Shown here: positions 51,283 through 62,165 of the stretch, piece after piece
Layout of the letters: the number at the start of each line of letters is the position of its first letter
Numbering within the stretch: position 1 is the first letter of the stretch
From: Protopterus annectens
Taxonomy: Eukaryota; Chordata; Ceratodontiformes; Protopteridae
Assembly: GCF_019279795.1 (NCBI RefSeq)
Contig: NC_056725.1
Span: 1,609,416,054 to 1,609,480,053, forward strand
Reading direction: 5' to 3'
DNA length: 64,000 nucleotides
The notes under the pieces: model-generated
Told to the model about the DNA's origin: nothing
The model's input: the letters and a program-made list of their open reading frames with translations, nothing else
The model's database searches: none
Translations under genes and position numbers: made by a program

Positions 51283-53507
51283 ATGTCCAAAGACATTAAG
51301 GTCTCGGGATTCAAGAAGTGTGACTCGTGCTGTCAGAAAATGTCTCTGACAGATGGTAACACTTCTTGTGTCTATTGCTTGGGGCCTTTACACCTGCAGG
51401 ACTCTTGTTCCGTCTGTCACGGGTTTAGTTCAAGAGTCCTGCAGGAGAGGCGTAATAAGCTCATCCTAAGGGTTTGTTAAAGCCCGATGACTCCCCGTCC
51501 AAGTCTGGCTCGGGGAAGTCTTCAAAAACCGCCAAACCCTCGGCTCCAGCTTCTGAGTCGAGGGCTGGCGTTATCGAGATGGCTCCGACATCGGTTGCAT
51601 CCGGATCCGAGGTGGGCAAAATGGTATCCGCTCTGAAACTAGCATCGGAGCCAACCCCAGCGCGCAAGCGCTCTAGATCCCCCTCGCTAGATTCCTTCCG
51701 ATCGGCTCTGAGATCCCCTCTCCTATCGGAGCGGAGTCATAAGACTCACTCATCTAGGTCATCCAGGATTTCTGACCATGACATCGAGAGGGTGGTCAGT
51801 AGGCTCATGAAATCTCAGGCACTAGCCCAAATGCTCCAGAGCCCATCTAACCAGACTGTGGCTCCTTCGGTACCACTATCGATTCCTCCTCCGACTCACC
51901 TCTCGAGTACGGAGCCGGAGTTTGTCAGAACCATAACCTTACCCACATCGGAGCCGATAATCCCAACTTCGGCTCCGGTGTTGGCTCCGACCTCTTCATT
52001 GGTTCCATCTGTGGAGAGGTCCGGGCGCTGGGACTCCATTGTCGGCTCCAAGGGGGCAAGTGGCATCGGACCCTTGTCCGACCCCGCTCTCCCTCTTGGA
52101 GCTTCGGCTCTGGTTAGTTCGGTCCCGACATCATTCTCGGAGCCTTCTCTGTTGGTGCCGGGGGCGGTTCCAGTCTCTTCGGAGCCGGGACTTCCTTTGG
52201 TATCTGATAGGGGAGCCTTCAAGGTGATGAGGAGCATGCTAGACCCAGTGTCCACTCCAAAGTTAAGTTCTGCAGCTCCTCCCTCTACAGTCCCTGTTAC
52301 GGTCTCTGGCCATCCACCTACATCTGACAGCAGAGATCCAAAGTGTAGGGTACCCACCTTGGGTGTCTCCTCCTCTTCCAAGGACTCCCCTGAAGTTTCA
52401 GGGGAACCCCCTAGGAAAAGAAAGTGCAAGAGGAAGCACATAGACTCCCCCGAGTCTGTCACGTCGGACACCGACTTGGATGAGTCGGAGGGTTCCCCCA
52501 GATCCCCCTCTGAGGATGTCTCTTTTTCAGACATCCTAGAGATCCTAAAACAGAGGGGAAATTGGTCCACTCTCAAAACTTCCGAGGACGAGTCAGTTTA
52601 CCTTGACACTTTTGGATCTCGCCCTTCCACCTCCAGGGTGTCTCCCCCTTTTGACCCACTAATGCAGGTAGTGGCTAGAAAGGCGTGGGCAGCTCCTGAT
52701 TCAATGGAACCTACCCCTAGGAGGCCTTCTAAATTTATTTCTGCACCAGAGGATAAATCCTTTCTCACCAAAGATGTTTCAGTTGATGCTATGGTGGTAG
52801 CAGCAGCCACTAAGAAGGAATTGGTTGATCCTTCTGTACCTGTTCATCCTCCTAACAAAGAGTCCAGGACCATGGACAGGTACAGCAAGCAGACATTTGC
52901 TTCAGCGACCTTTACTATGCGATCGCTGAACTATTTATGTCATTTCACCCGCCTTCAGAGAGACTTGCTCAAAGAGCTGGGTGAAACAGTACAGGATCCT
53001 TCTGCTGCGGGGTATCAGGACAACATAAACTCCCAGCTGGCCACCCTAAACTCCATTGTTAACTCCTCCATGCGGCTTATCTCTTATGCAGCCGATGGAG
53101 CGAGTAGGGCCGCTGGCACAGGTGTTGCATTGAGACGTCACGCTTGGATGCGACTCTGTAACTTTGCCAACCCCTTCAAGGCGTCCTTCACCAACACCCC
53201 TTTTGATGATTCAGAATTGTTTGGACCTCAGGTGAAGAATACTCTCACCAGATGTGAGCAAGATGGTAAGACTCTCTCTGCCGTAGGAGTCCATTTTTCC
53301 ACACCTTCTAGACCTTATCCTAAGGGACAGAGGGGTGGAAAGATGTGGTTCTGCAAACCACATGGAGTCGCGCCGGCGGCACATGGTGAATTTCCCCCTA
53401 GAGGCAGAGGGGGGAATAATAACAGACGCCACCCCAGGGGCAGAGGGGGTCCACAGAACCAGGGTTCCAGGGAATATTTCCCTGAGCAACCCTTTCAGCA
53501 TCCCTGA
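51283..53507 (+). pseudogene. DIRS gag-like ORF with one frameshift
   Basis: The start at 51283 (ATGTCCAAAGAC) opens a frame whose first 65 residues contain a cysteine-histidine pattern: CDSCCQKM, CVYCLGPLHLQDSC and C..F, the N-terminal zinc-finger-like motif of DIRS gag proteins. It ends at TAA 51478-51480. The next frame, open from 51474 to the TGA at 53505-53507, continues gag for over 670 codons, so a single 1-nt shift between about 51455 and 51478 breaks the gene. The middle is rich in Ser, Pro and Thr. The conserved part (about 52600-53250) includes RLQRDLLKELGETVQD and RRHAWMRLCNF. The C-terminus is RG-rich (RGRGGNNNRRHPRGRGG), probably nucleic-acid binding. Confidence 0.85.
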
Positions 53508-53509
53508 GA

Positions 53510-55409
53510 AGCTGCCTGACTGTCCGCCTTCGGAGGCAGTCAGGGGAAGATTATCTCTGTACCCGGAAGCCTGTCAATCCCTCTCCCAAGACACATGGGT
53601 ACAGAAGATCATATCCGAGGGTTACAAAATTCCCTTCACTTCCCCTCCGGTACAATCACCAAGACCCCTACCAGACGTACCACCCGCACAAAGGGGTCAG
53701 GCTCAGCTAGAAATAAAAAAGCTGTTAGAAAAAAAGAGTCATCCAGGCAGTCCCAGCAGATCAGCTAGGATCCAGAATCTACTCCAGATTCTTTGGTACC
53801 AAAAAAGACCGGAGACTGGAGACCCATTTTGGACCTCAGCAGATTGAACAACTCTGTACAAAAGACAAAATTTCGGATGGTAACACTGCAGTCCATTCTA
53901 CCCTTTTTGGGCAGAGACAACTGGATGTGCTCCTTAGACCTCCAGGACGCGTACTATCATATAAAGATACACAGGCGCTCCAGGAAGTTTCTCCGCTTCC
54001 GGCTGGGAGCCAGTCATTATCAATTCAGAACCCTGCCCTTTGGTCTCACCACAGCCCCCCGGGTGTTCACCAAATGCTTGGCAGTGGTCATGGCTCACCT
54101 GAGACAAAAAGGATTCCAGGTGTTTCCATATCTAGACGACTGGCTCATTTCCGCTACCACCAAGCAGCATCTTATAATGGCCAGGGATTACACTATTCAA
54201 CTTTGCAACACTCTAGGTATTTCCATACATTTTGCAAAGTCCTCCTTGTCGCCTTGTCAATGTATAAACTTTATAGGTGCCGTATTAAACACCACAGAAA
54301 TGTCTGCAACATTACCACCTCAAAGAGTGACAGACATAAGGTGGAATGTTCAGTCCCTGTTTCAGCCCAACAGAGTTCAAGTCAAGTTTGTATTGAAAGC
54401 GTTAGGTCTCATGGCAGCGGTGATTCTTCTACTCCCATTAGCCCGCTTCCACATGAGGCTCCTTCAGTGGATGCTGTTTTCTCAGTGGTCCTTTCAACAG
54501 CTACCAATGACTCACAACATTCTGATAACCCCATCTTGCAAGAATCATCTCTCCTGGTGGATGGTTTCCCCTCAGCTTTTTCAGGGCAGACCCTTTGCCC
54601 CCCCCCCCAGTTGCCACGGTGACGACAGATGCCTCCCTGATCGGGTGGGGGGGGCATTATCAGGGCAGGACGGTCCAGGGCACATGGCAACAATCAGAAT
54701 GCCACCTGCGCATAAATGTCCTGGAGATGAGGGCGGAGCTTTTGATGTTGCAAGCCCTTCAGAGCTCTCTTCCCACAGGGACTATAGCAATTCAAACAGA
54801 CAATATGTCTGTGGTGTGGTACATAAACAAGCAGGGTGGAACAAAGTCCTACCCCCTATGTCAAGAAGCACTCAGACTTTGGCAATGGGCGATTTCCTCT
54901 CAATGGTTTCTGATAGCAACGCACATCCCCAGGAAGTCCAACGTCATAGCGGACAGATTGAGCAGAACTATCCTCATGCCTCATGAGTGCTCTCTAAATC
55001 AAGCTGTAGCAGACAGAATATTTCAGAAGTGGGGCCAGCCTTGCTGCGATCTTTTCGCAATCCTCAAAACAGCAAGTGCCTCGACTTCTTCACACTCTTT
55101 CCTCTACCAGGCCATCCCCTCAGAGACGCTCTTATTCACGATTGGCCCCGGGGTCTTCTATATGCCTTTCCTCCCTTACCATTGATCCCGCAATTAATTC
55201 AGAAAGCAACCGCATTGAGATCCAAAATGATCCTCATTGCCCCGTTTTGGCCTCAACAAGTATGGTTCCCGTTCCTGCACAGTTACCTACTGGAACAGCC
55301 TTGGCATCTGGAACCCCTTCCGGATCTGTTGACCCATGTCACGGGCAAGCTGCATCAGTCTCTTTATTCCCTCAACCTCACAGCTTGGTTGCTCCACTTC
55401 CAGCCATAG
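53510..55409 (+). pseudogene. DIRS reverse transcriptase and RNase H with several frameshifts
   Basis: N-terminal block SLSQDTWVQKIISEGYKIPF (about 53580-53640), then a shift in the A run at 53725-53735, VIQAVPADQLGSRIYSRFF (about 53735-53790), a shift near 53790, and VPKKTGDWRPILDLSRLN (about 53797-53850). RT catalysis: SLDLQDAYYHI (motif A, about 53935), LPFGLTTAPRVFTK (about 54030-54075) and YLDDW (about 54128-54143), all intact. A poly(C) run at 54599-54609 causes another shift; RNase H follows with TTDASLIGWGG, LEMRAELL, IQTDN and PRKSNVIADRLSR (54620-54970), so its acidic residues are present. After a last shift the DIRS-specific end reads LIHDWPRGLLYAFPPLPLIP (about 55130-55190) and finishes at 55409. 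Confidence 0.87.
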
Positions 55410-57391
55410 CCAGGCTTCCCCTTATTTCTCCTCCTGTTCATGATATCATTCTGGCTTCCCATAAGTCCAATACTGGGAAGACGTATAGTGATGAATCTGT
55501 CCACAGCAGCACATTCTATTTATAACCGTAGACCCTTTATCCTTTTTTGGGGCCTTTCAGTTTTCAGCAGGCAGCAGATGCAGGTGTCTGGTCAGATACA
55601 CATGTGCATAGGTCTAATTTACTCAATGATTAGGTCTAGATAGTGATTGAGTGGGGGGATCTTGACCTGATGATCAGAGTATCAGGTGATCCTTCATGAT
55701 CCATGTCCTAACTATGAAGGTCTTACGAGAAAACAACGCAGTCAGTACTGCAAAGGCTACTGTCAGATGATGGTCCCCAGATCTCTGATGACTTTTCTGT
55801 GCTCATGGGATTAGCTACTATATGGTAGCTAGGGGTAGCCTTATGACTATGCATTTTTATGACTATGCATTTTTGCCATGGCTCTGGCAGGCCATGTTAT
55901 GGCACCAGTTAGAGGCCCTTCTGGTGAGGTGTCTGTTCTGTTGGATGATATGATTACTCCTGTGTTTAAGTCATCATTTCGCTTTCATCTGCAAACTTTC
56001 CTCCTGTGTCCTGTGTTTGCTTGTACTTCAGAAAAGAAAAAGTAGATGGACAGGAGGACTGAGACTCCCTGTGGGACACCACTTGTGACATGACTTGTTT
56101 TGAGTCTGACATGGCTTCCAGCAACTTCACCTCCCTGGGTTTTCTTGGCTACTTAGGCAGTTCCATCTTGTATTTGTGATACATTCAAGCTGATGAGTTT
56201 TTGAGGATGATACCTGTGGGGAGTGTGTAATTGTGTTGAAGGTCTTGCCCAGGGTCAGCTGTATGGAATGCTTCCTTTCCCTCATCAATTGGCCTGGTGA
56301 CTGTCTCAAAAGTCAACCAAGTTTGGTTTAGCAGGATCTGCCTTAAACAGCAAAACTGTTTGGATCATCCAAGTGCAAGTTCTCTATGTCTCTTTATTTA
56401 TGAGTTCCATTATGATCCTCCATGGCTTTGCAGATAAGGCAGGAGTAAATGGAAGCGTTTTTCGCACTGGGCACAAACTAGGTCCCTAGATCCTTTCCAT
56501 GCACCCATTCATAAGGTTCTAGACTTTCTGGTGGAGCTTTTTCATTCAGGGTCATCGTCGGCCACTATTAGGGTACAATTAGCAGCCATTGCTAATTTTC
56601 ATGTTGGGCTCTCAGAAGCAAATATTATGTTCCACAAACTCTGTAAAGCCTTCCTCAAGGGCATCTTTTTGCTTAGACCTCCAGTTAAAGATCCACCTCC
56701 ACAATGGGATTTGAATTTAGTTCTAACCTCATTGATTTTGCCTCCTTTTGAACCTGCAGCTTCTTGCTCCCTCAAGCTTCTTTCTTGGAAAACTCTGTTT
56801 TTAGTAGCCATAACATCTGCCAGAAGGGTATCGGAACTTCAAGCCTTGTCTGTCCGTCCCCCTTATTTGGTCTTTCACAAAGACAGGGTAACTCTCAAAA
56901 CAAACCCTTCCTTCCTACCGAAAGTGTCCTCAGAAGCAAATCTAAACCACTCCATTGACTTGCCTGTCTTCTTCCCAGACTATGCCAACACGGCTGAACA
57001 GAAATTACATTCATTAGATGTTCATCGCCAATTACGGTATTATCTAGACAGGACAAAACAACTCAGAAAGTCAGACCAGCTCTTTCTCTCTTATGCTGCA
57101 GGAAAGAAAGGGCTTCCGGTATCGAAGGTTACTCTTTCCAGATGGTTGACATCTATTATTACCTTTGTCTATGAGTTGAGACACAGGCAACTTCCGTCTA
57201 GGCCTAAGGCTCATTCAACCAGGGCACTATCAACATCAACGGCATTTCAAGCAAGGTTACCACTAGATGCCATATGTGCAGCAGCTACATGGGCTTCCAA
57301 ACATACCTTTATTGCCCATTACAAACTTGATATAGCCTCCAGAAATAGAGCTGACTTTGGTTCCACTGTACTCAGGAGTCTGTTCCATTGA
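55410..57391 (+). pseudogene. DIRS tyrosine recombinase, split by a LINE fragment
   Basis: The N-terminal part ends HDIILASHKSNTGKTYS (to 55489). It resumes in the same frame after the insertion with KWKRFSHWAQTRSLDPF (56447-56500) and stays open to the stop at 57389-57391. Recombinase catalytic residues are readable: Arg in ITSARRVSELQAL (about 56810-56850), His and Arg in HSTRALSTSTAF (about 57212-57247) and Tyr in FIAHYKLD (about 57320). The interrupting segment of 957 bp is a multiple of three but contains stops. Apart from this split, the recombinase is the least damaged protein of the element. Confidence 0.88.
55490..56446 (-). mobile_element. CR1-like LINE ORF2 fragment (copy 9) inside the recombinase gene
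   Basis: Antisense CR1 ORF2 sequence without a 3' UTR. On the minus strand: IIMEL-like fingers (about 56390-56430), the motif A region reading LTLGKTFNTITHSP (about 56220-56260), the LGPLL-region counterpart (about 56040-56080), and C-terminal blocks corresponding to EYNAPFGMYL and RPQKYL (about 55540-55620). AGT lies at both junctions (55487-55489 and 56444-56446). The absence of both LINE ends is unusual for a target-primed insertion. Confidence 0.75.
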
Positions 57392-57430
57392 GCCACCCAG
57401 GACTAAGATGCTAGGGACGCTGTCCCATCC

Positions 57431-57528
57431 AGCAAGAATGAAGGCGAGAATGACAACTTAACATTAAGAAGTTATGTTCTTACCATAACGTTCCATGTTA
57501 GTTGTCTTCTTCTCGCCTTCTTTCTTGC
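57431..57528. repeat. DIRS internal complementary region
   Basis: The first part (57431-57467, GCAAGAATGAAGGCGAGAAT) is complementary to the left terminus at 50824-50860. The second part (57466-57528, TTAGTTGTCTTCTTCTCGCC) is complementary to the right terminus at 57820-57882. The two halves meet at CATTAAGAAG. Confidence 0.92.
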
Positions 57529-57693
57529 GTACCTCCCTCCTGCCCCTAGCCTGGATAGACTAGAGGTCTCTGAGTCCTTCCATTTCTGGAGATGCAACAT
57601 GTTACGTTTTCCCCGTATCGTTAGTTTACTAGCAGGGAGCCTGTACTTGCAAATGAGGATTATGATATTATATTTATACTATGTCTTAGCTTC

Positions 57694-57883
57694 CAAACGA
57701 GATCTGGGGAGTTAGCGCATGGTATTGTGGGTTATAGGGCTGCCTCGAGCCGGTAAAAATAGCTCTTGAGCTATAGTATAGGCCGAGTCGGAGCCGAGGA
57801 TCGGCTCCGAACCCATTCAGCAAGAAAGAAGGCAAGAAGAAGACAACTAACATGGAACATTATGGTAAGAACATAACTTCTTA
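57694..57883 (-). repeat. DIRS right inverted terminal repeat
   Basis: Inverted copy of the left repeat from CAAACGAGATCTGGGGAG to GAGTCGGAGCC, followed by a right-specific extension GCAAGAAAGAAGGCAAGAAG to AACATAACTTCTTA that pairs with the internal complementary region. Confidence 0.9.
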
Positions 57884-59610
57884 TTAGTCAATCAGAAAAT
57901 GAGACTCACAACACTAAGCCAGTTACATCAAAAGCTACTTTATCAACATTGTAATGGTCTAGATTAATGGAAAATATTCTTTTCATAGGTCACAGGCTGC
58001 TATAAAGAGCAGCAGGGTTAAAAGATCATGAATAAAAAATAATTATGCTTGTATTTATAACCACCAAAAGTAATATTCACATACTAGAGTCCATTACTTG
58101 CAGAATTGCCTTTAAGAGGATGATAAGTAACAATTATAGACACATTGTATATGGAAAAAGTGGGAGAGTTATTTCCAGAGATATTGTTTATAGCCCAGTA
58201 TTTAGTACAGATAAGTAATAATGGTCTGTATAGGCAAGATGGGTGGAGATGTAGTCTGTTACTTTACTATCTGGAGGATATACAAAAGTAAAAGGCTGTG
58301 CTCCCCGGTGTATCACAACCGAGGAGCACTGCCTAGTTAAATGACATGCACAGAGTCATACAGTTAGGCAAATGCATGCTGCACGATTAAACCCTACACC
58401 ACAAGAAACATCTCATTAGCCATGATCCGCTGGACTAATTGCAGATTGTCCATGGGATGTGAAAACATAAATCTGAGTGAAATACAAAAGATTGACAGCT
58501 GCTCCATGACTGCCCCAGAATTAGTCACTCTAAATGCAAACTAAGCAAAGACAAAGGTATAGACATCCCCCCGTAACTCCTAAGAATGATCTAGTCTCAC
58601 TGCTAATCCATTCATTCTCAATGCCCTAGATGTCTAAAATTCTTTCCTCAGTAATTCCAAAATTAAAACCCAATGTAGTAAGCACCAACCCTATCAGGAT
58701 TGCTGGTGCTAGTTACTACAGCAGTAAATTTGTTTTATAATGTAGTCATTTCCTAGGTTAGCAGGTTATATCCATGCCACAGGACAGATAAACAAACTAA
58801 ATTACAACATGCTAAGTGCCCTCATCCTCAGTCATGTGCCACTCCATACACAAAATATGTCTGATACCTTTGTGGCATCTTATTTCTTGACCATTTTCCA
58901 AGTAAAATAATATTAAAACTAAATTATGAAAGTCAGAGATCTTTCCACTCTTTGTACCTCACTCAATGCCCCCACAGTGTTTAGCACAAGACTGTTACCC
59001 ATGTACTACACACAAACTCATACATTTTTCTGCTTTTGGATAACTGACAGTGTACCTGGATTATACCTGCAGTTGCTAAATATCTTAAGCAAACAGTAAT
59101 CTTTGCCATGCAGTATGGATTCAGCTTTCCAGATAATGAATGTCTAACTGCCACCTTGCCACTTATTGGTTTCTCCCGTGAAAAAGTAATGAGTATGTCT
59201 AATATCCAGTTGACTGCAAGGTTTCTTTTTATTAGTAGTGTGGTGATAAATTGCAGAACATTTATTCCCTGGCTTTTTCATTATCAAGTAGTTAACATGC
59301 ATCCTATTTCTTGAGATCAAAGGGCGGTCTTTTGACCTACATTTAAATAAGGCAAATGAGATCAGTGTCAGACATTTGTAATTTTTATTAGTTATGAGGT
59401 TTCTATGCAATGGGCAGTTAACTCATTTGATAAATACCTTTATATTTTATTTCTCAAATAATGGTAATTGATGATATTATGGCTATAAAAGGACAATATG
59501 GAAATACATTTTCCATATTATTTAGTACAATACTATGACAAATCAATTGCATGACTATTAAAAGAGCACAATTTTTCATGAAAAATTATTAATTCTTCTA
59601 ATTCCGCAAC
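57884..59610. other. Upstream flank or 5' intron of the calcium channel gene
   Basis: No transposon or exon was recognised. If the acceptor at 59647-59648 is used, this stretch belongs to an intron in the 5' UTR. Confidence 0.45.
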
Positions 59611-59648
59611 ATTCTTTGTTACTTACCTCATTTCTTTTCTAATTCTAG
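59611..59648 (+). promoter_or_regulatory. Candidate 3' splice site before the coding exon
   Basis: A pyrimidine-rich stretch (TTACCTCATTTCTTTTC) ends in TAATTCTAG, with CTAG at 59645-59648, 22 nt before the ATG. This fits a normal acceptor, implying a non-coding 5' exon farther upstream. A transcription start between 59611 and 59670 cannot be excluded. Confidence 0.55.
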
Positions 59649-59936
59649 GAACTCCTCCCTTTCTGTCAACATGGCTGACAATGTTGTTTATCCCTCCTCC
59701 TCATGGAACTCAGGAGCACAGTTACCTGCCGCTGCAATAACACAATCAGAACCTGCAGATAATGGGCAAGCTGAGCCAACTAGTCCTCCGCCTGATACAG
59801 GTGCAGCAGCACTGGAAGGATCTGCGTCGGAAGTGGACCCAGATGTCCCTCACCCAGAACTGGCTGCGGTGGTGTTCTTCTGTCTAAAACAAACTACCCA
59901 CCCTAGGAGTTGGTGCATCAAACTGGTCTGTAACCC
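59649..59936 (+). CDS. CACNA1I: First coding exon of a T-type calcium channel alpha-1 subunit (CACNA1I-like)
   Basis: The ATG at 59671 has a good Kozak context (A at -3, G at +4). It opens 88 codons plus two bases. The cytoplasmic N-terminus is Ser/Pro/Ala rich (residues 8-55). It is followed by [20 protein letters not shown] (residues 56-75) and [12 protein letters not shown] (77-88), the conserved segment just before transmembrane helix IS1 of Cav3 channels. The N-terminus resembles Cav3.3 (CACNA1I) more than Cav3.1 or Cav3.2. The protein is a low-voltage-activated calcium channel pore subunit of the plasma membrane, expressed mainly in neurons. The next residues in the family are P-W-F, but the genomic frame after CC turns into non-matching sequence. 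Coding homology therefore ends at 59936, phase 2, at a U12-like donor. The remaining exons lie beyond the window. Paralogue assignment is by eye. Confidence 0.85.
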
Positions 59937-59945
59937 ATATCCTTT
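59937..59945 (+). promoter_or_regulatory. U12-type AT-AC 5' splice site
   Basis: The nine bases after the last homologous coding base are ATATCCTTT, identical to the canonical minor-spliceosome AT-AC donor. No GT donor fits the end of homology. Minor-class introns are known in several voltage-gated sodium and calcium channel genes. The matching branch point and AC acceptor would be beyond 64000. Confidence 0.75.
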
Positions 59946-61033
59946 CAGTTTTTACACTGCACTGCTAACAAGGGAATATAATATCATTGTTATTGAATTG
60001 AGGAAGGTTTTGTAAGTCAATTAAAAAAAAAAAACAGCAACAACAATGCTACAAAGTGAATATAACATCATTTTTTATTGAACTGAGGAAGGTTTTGTAC
60101 AATAGCAGTGTAATCTACATTGGAAATGTGCACTTTTCAGCTCTATGCTGTGCTAAGTCCTTTGTATGCAAACTGTCAATTCTGATGTCAAACAGATCTG
60201 TAATTTGTAAAGTAGTGTAGAAGTGAGTACGATGTTTAAAAACTCAAGTGCAGATTATGATGTGCTTGGGTGTATCTTATAATAACACTTTGAACACACA
60301 TGATATTGTTTTTTTTTGTTTTTTTGTAGTATAGAAGGAAGTATAAATCAAGAAACATGATAGATTTGTGAATGATCTCTCATCAGCACTTCCAGGAAAT
60401 GAAATATGTTTAGGTGCACCTGAATTATTCCTACTTTATTAGAATGATATATTAAAAATTGTTGGTTTTGAGTTGTCCTGCAGCATTATAGCATTTTCTC
60501 TTGCTATAAACAGCCTTTACATGTCGTACTTGACTGAAATGTTTGAGATAACATGATGCAAAGTTTATGCTAAAGGACTGTTGAGTAAGTTTTGCATTTG
60601 TTTAATCTTATGCATTTAGTACATTTTTATTGGGTATCAGTTTATGTAGTTTAGGCTATCATAAACATAAATTATGTCTGGTAAGAATGGAATTTGTTTC
60701 GTTGTTTTTGTCGAGTATTGCGGGAGGCATTTGGATGCTGACACGAATTTCTCTTGGCTTAGCTAAATGCTGAAATTATTGTCAGAAGATCTTGAGCTTT
60801 TGTTTCTGTAAGCTATTACTGCTGAATTTTTACATGAAACAGTGAAAAAGGCAAACACATTCATGCACACACATTGTGCTTTGGTTTCTATAATCTGCCA
60901 CTGTTTAGTTTTTACATGAAAACTGTGACAAAGATGTGACTCTTGTTTTGCTCTTCTATAGTAGAATTCCACATATTTACATCTACATTTGATCTGTTCA
61001 AATAGATGGACTCATAACACACAAAATACATAT

Positions 61034-61100
<67 letters not shown>
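61034..61100. repeat. (CA)n microsatellite
   Basis: About 32 CA units, uninterrupted apart from the edges. Confidence 0.95.
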
Positions 61101-61103
<3 letters not shown>

Positions 61104-61604
61104 GCATCTCACATGCAAAGATTAAAGAATAACCATTTATATTTTATCTATGCATTCATAATGAATGAGCAATACTGTTAAATACTTACTGACAGTTTAG
61201 ATTTTGCAGTTATAAACTGTTTAATGCTGTTTTCTCCTACGTCTGTGAAATACAAAATAGAATATAGAGAGCACATCATTTTCTGCAGTATGTGAGACCA
61301 TAATTCAAGTGACATCTTTCAGAGAAAGTGATTACTTTTATAGAACATGGTTAGTAACTTAATAACTACTTTAATAAAATGGTCTTCATGAAGAAAGATG
61401 TTATGAGGTACTGCTGTAATAAATATGCAAAACTATCCATACAACCATAACATGTGCAATAAAAACTTCTTCTCACTGCTGAATATTATTTCGTGCTTTA
61501 CTGATGACAGTGTTATATTTTTGGAAGAATTGATAATGCAGGTTAAATGTCAAAGGAAGAGGGAGACATGTAAATTACACCACCTGTAGCTTTATCAGGA
61601 ATGA

Positions 61605-62165
61605 ACAGTATTTATACCATGAATACTTGGTATTTACATCAAACATGTATAGTATTTATATCAGGAATGTATAGTATTTATATTATGAATACTTAGTATT
61701 TACATCAAACATGTATAGTATTTATATCAGGAATGTATAGTATTTATATTATGAATACTTAGTATTTACATAAAAAATGCATAGTATTTATATCAGTAAT
61801 GTGTAGTATTTATATCAAGAATGTATGGTATTTATATCAGTAATACTTGGTATTTACATCAACAATGTATAGTATTTATATCAGGAATGTGTAGTATTTA
61901 TATCAAGAATTAATGATATTTATATCAGGAATATATAGCGTTTATATAAAGAATGGGTGTTATTTATATGAGGACTGCATAGCATTTATATCAGGAATAG
62001 GTAATATTTTTATCAGTAACATATAGCATTTATATAGGAATGTGTAGTACTTACATTTATAGCAGGAATGGCTAGTATTTATATTAGGAATGCATACTAT
62101 TTACCTCAGGAATAACTGTTTATATCAGAATATGTAGTATTTATATCAGGAACATTTAGTATTTA
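61605..62165. repeat. 22-bp minisatellite with local 66-bp period
   Basis: About 25 AT-rich units of the form GTATAGTATTTATATCAGGAAT. A marker variant (GAATACTTGGTATTTACATC) recurs at 61621, 61687 and 61753, exactly 66 bp or three units apart, which shows block amplification at the left end. Units become irregular after about 61900. Confidence 0.88.

Larger units (their letters stand above)
50824..57883 (+). mobile_element. DIRS-type tyrosine-recombinase retrotransposon, structurally complete
   Basis: A 7.06-kb element with the hallmarks of DIRS: inverted terminal repeats (50824-50971 and 57694-57883), gag, RT plus RNase H, tyrosine recombinase and an internal complementary region (57431-57528) just inside the right repeat. 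The internal region is the reverse complement of the right end joined to the left end (CATAACTTCTTA plus TTAATGTTAAG sharing TTA), as expected for a circular-junction template. There is no target-site duplication, as is typical of the group. Both gag and RT contain frameshifts, and an antisense CR1 fragment (55490-56446) splits the recombinase, so this copy cannot be active. G+C content and CpG are clearly above the flanks. Confidence 0.93.

Noticed and set aside
51896-52576. 226-codon minus-strand open frame, and shorter ones opposite gag
   Set aside because: Shadow of the GC-rich gag frame on the other strand; no recognisable domain.
59937-60015. Continuation of the calcium-channel frame to a stop at 60013-60015
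   Set aside because: Family similarity ends at the CNP position. The rest ([10 protein letters not shown] and onward) does not match IS1 and is read-through into the intron.
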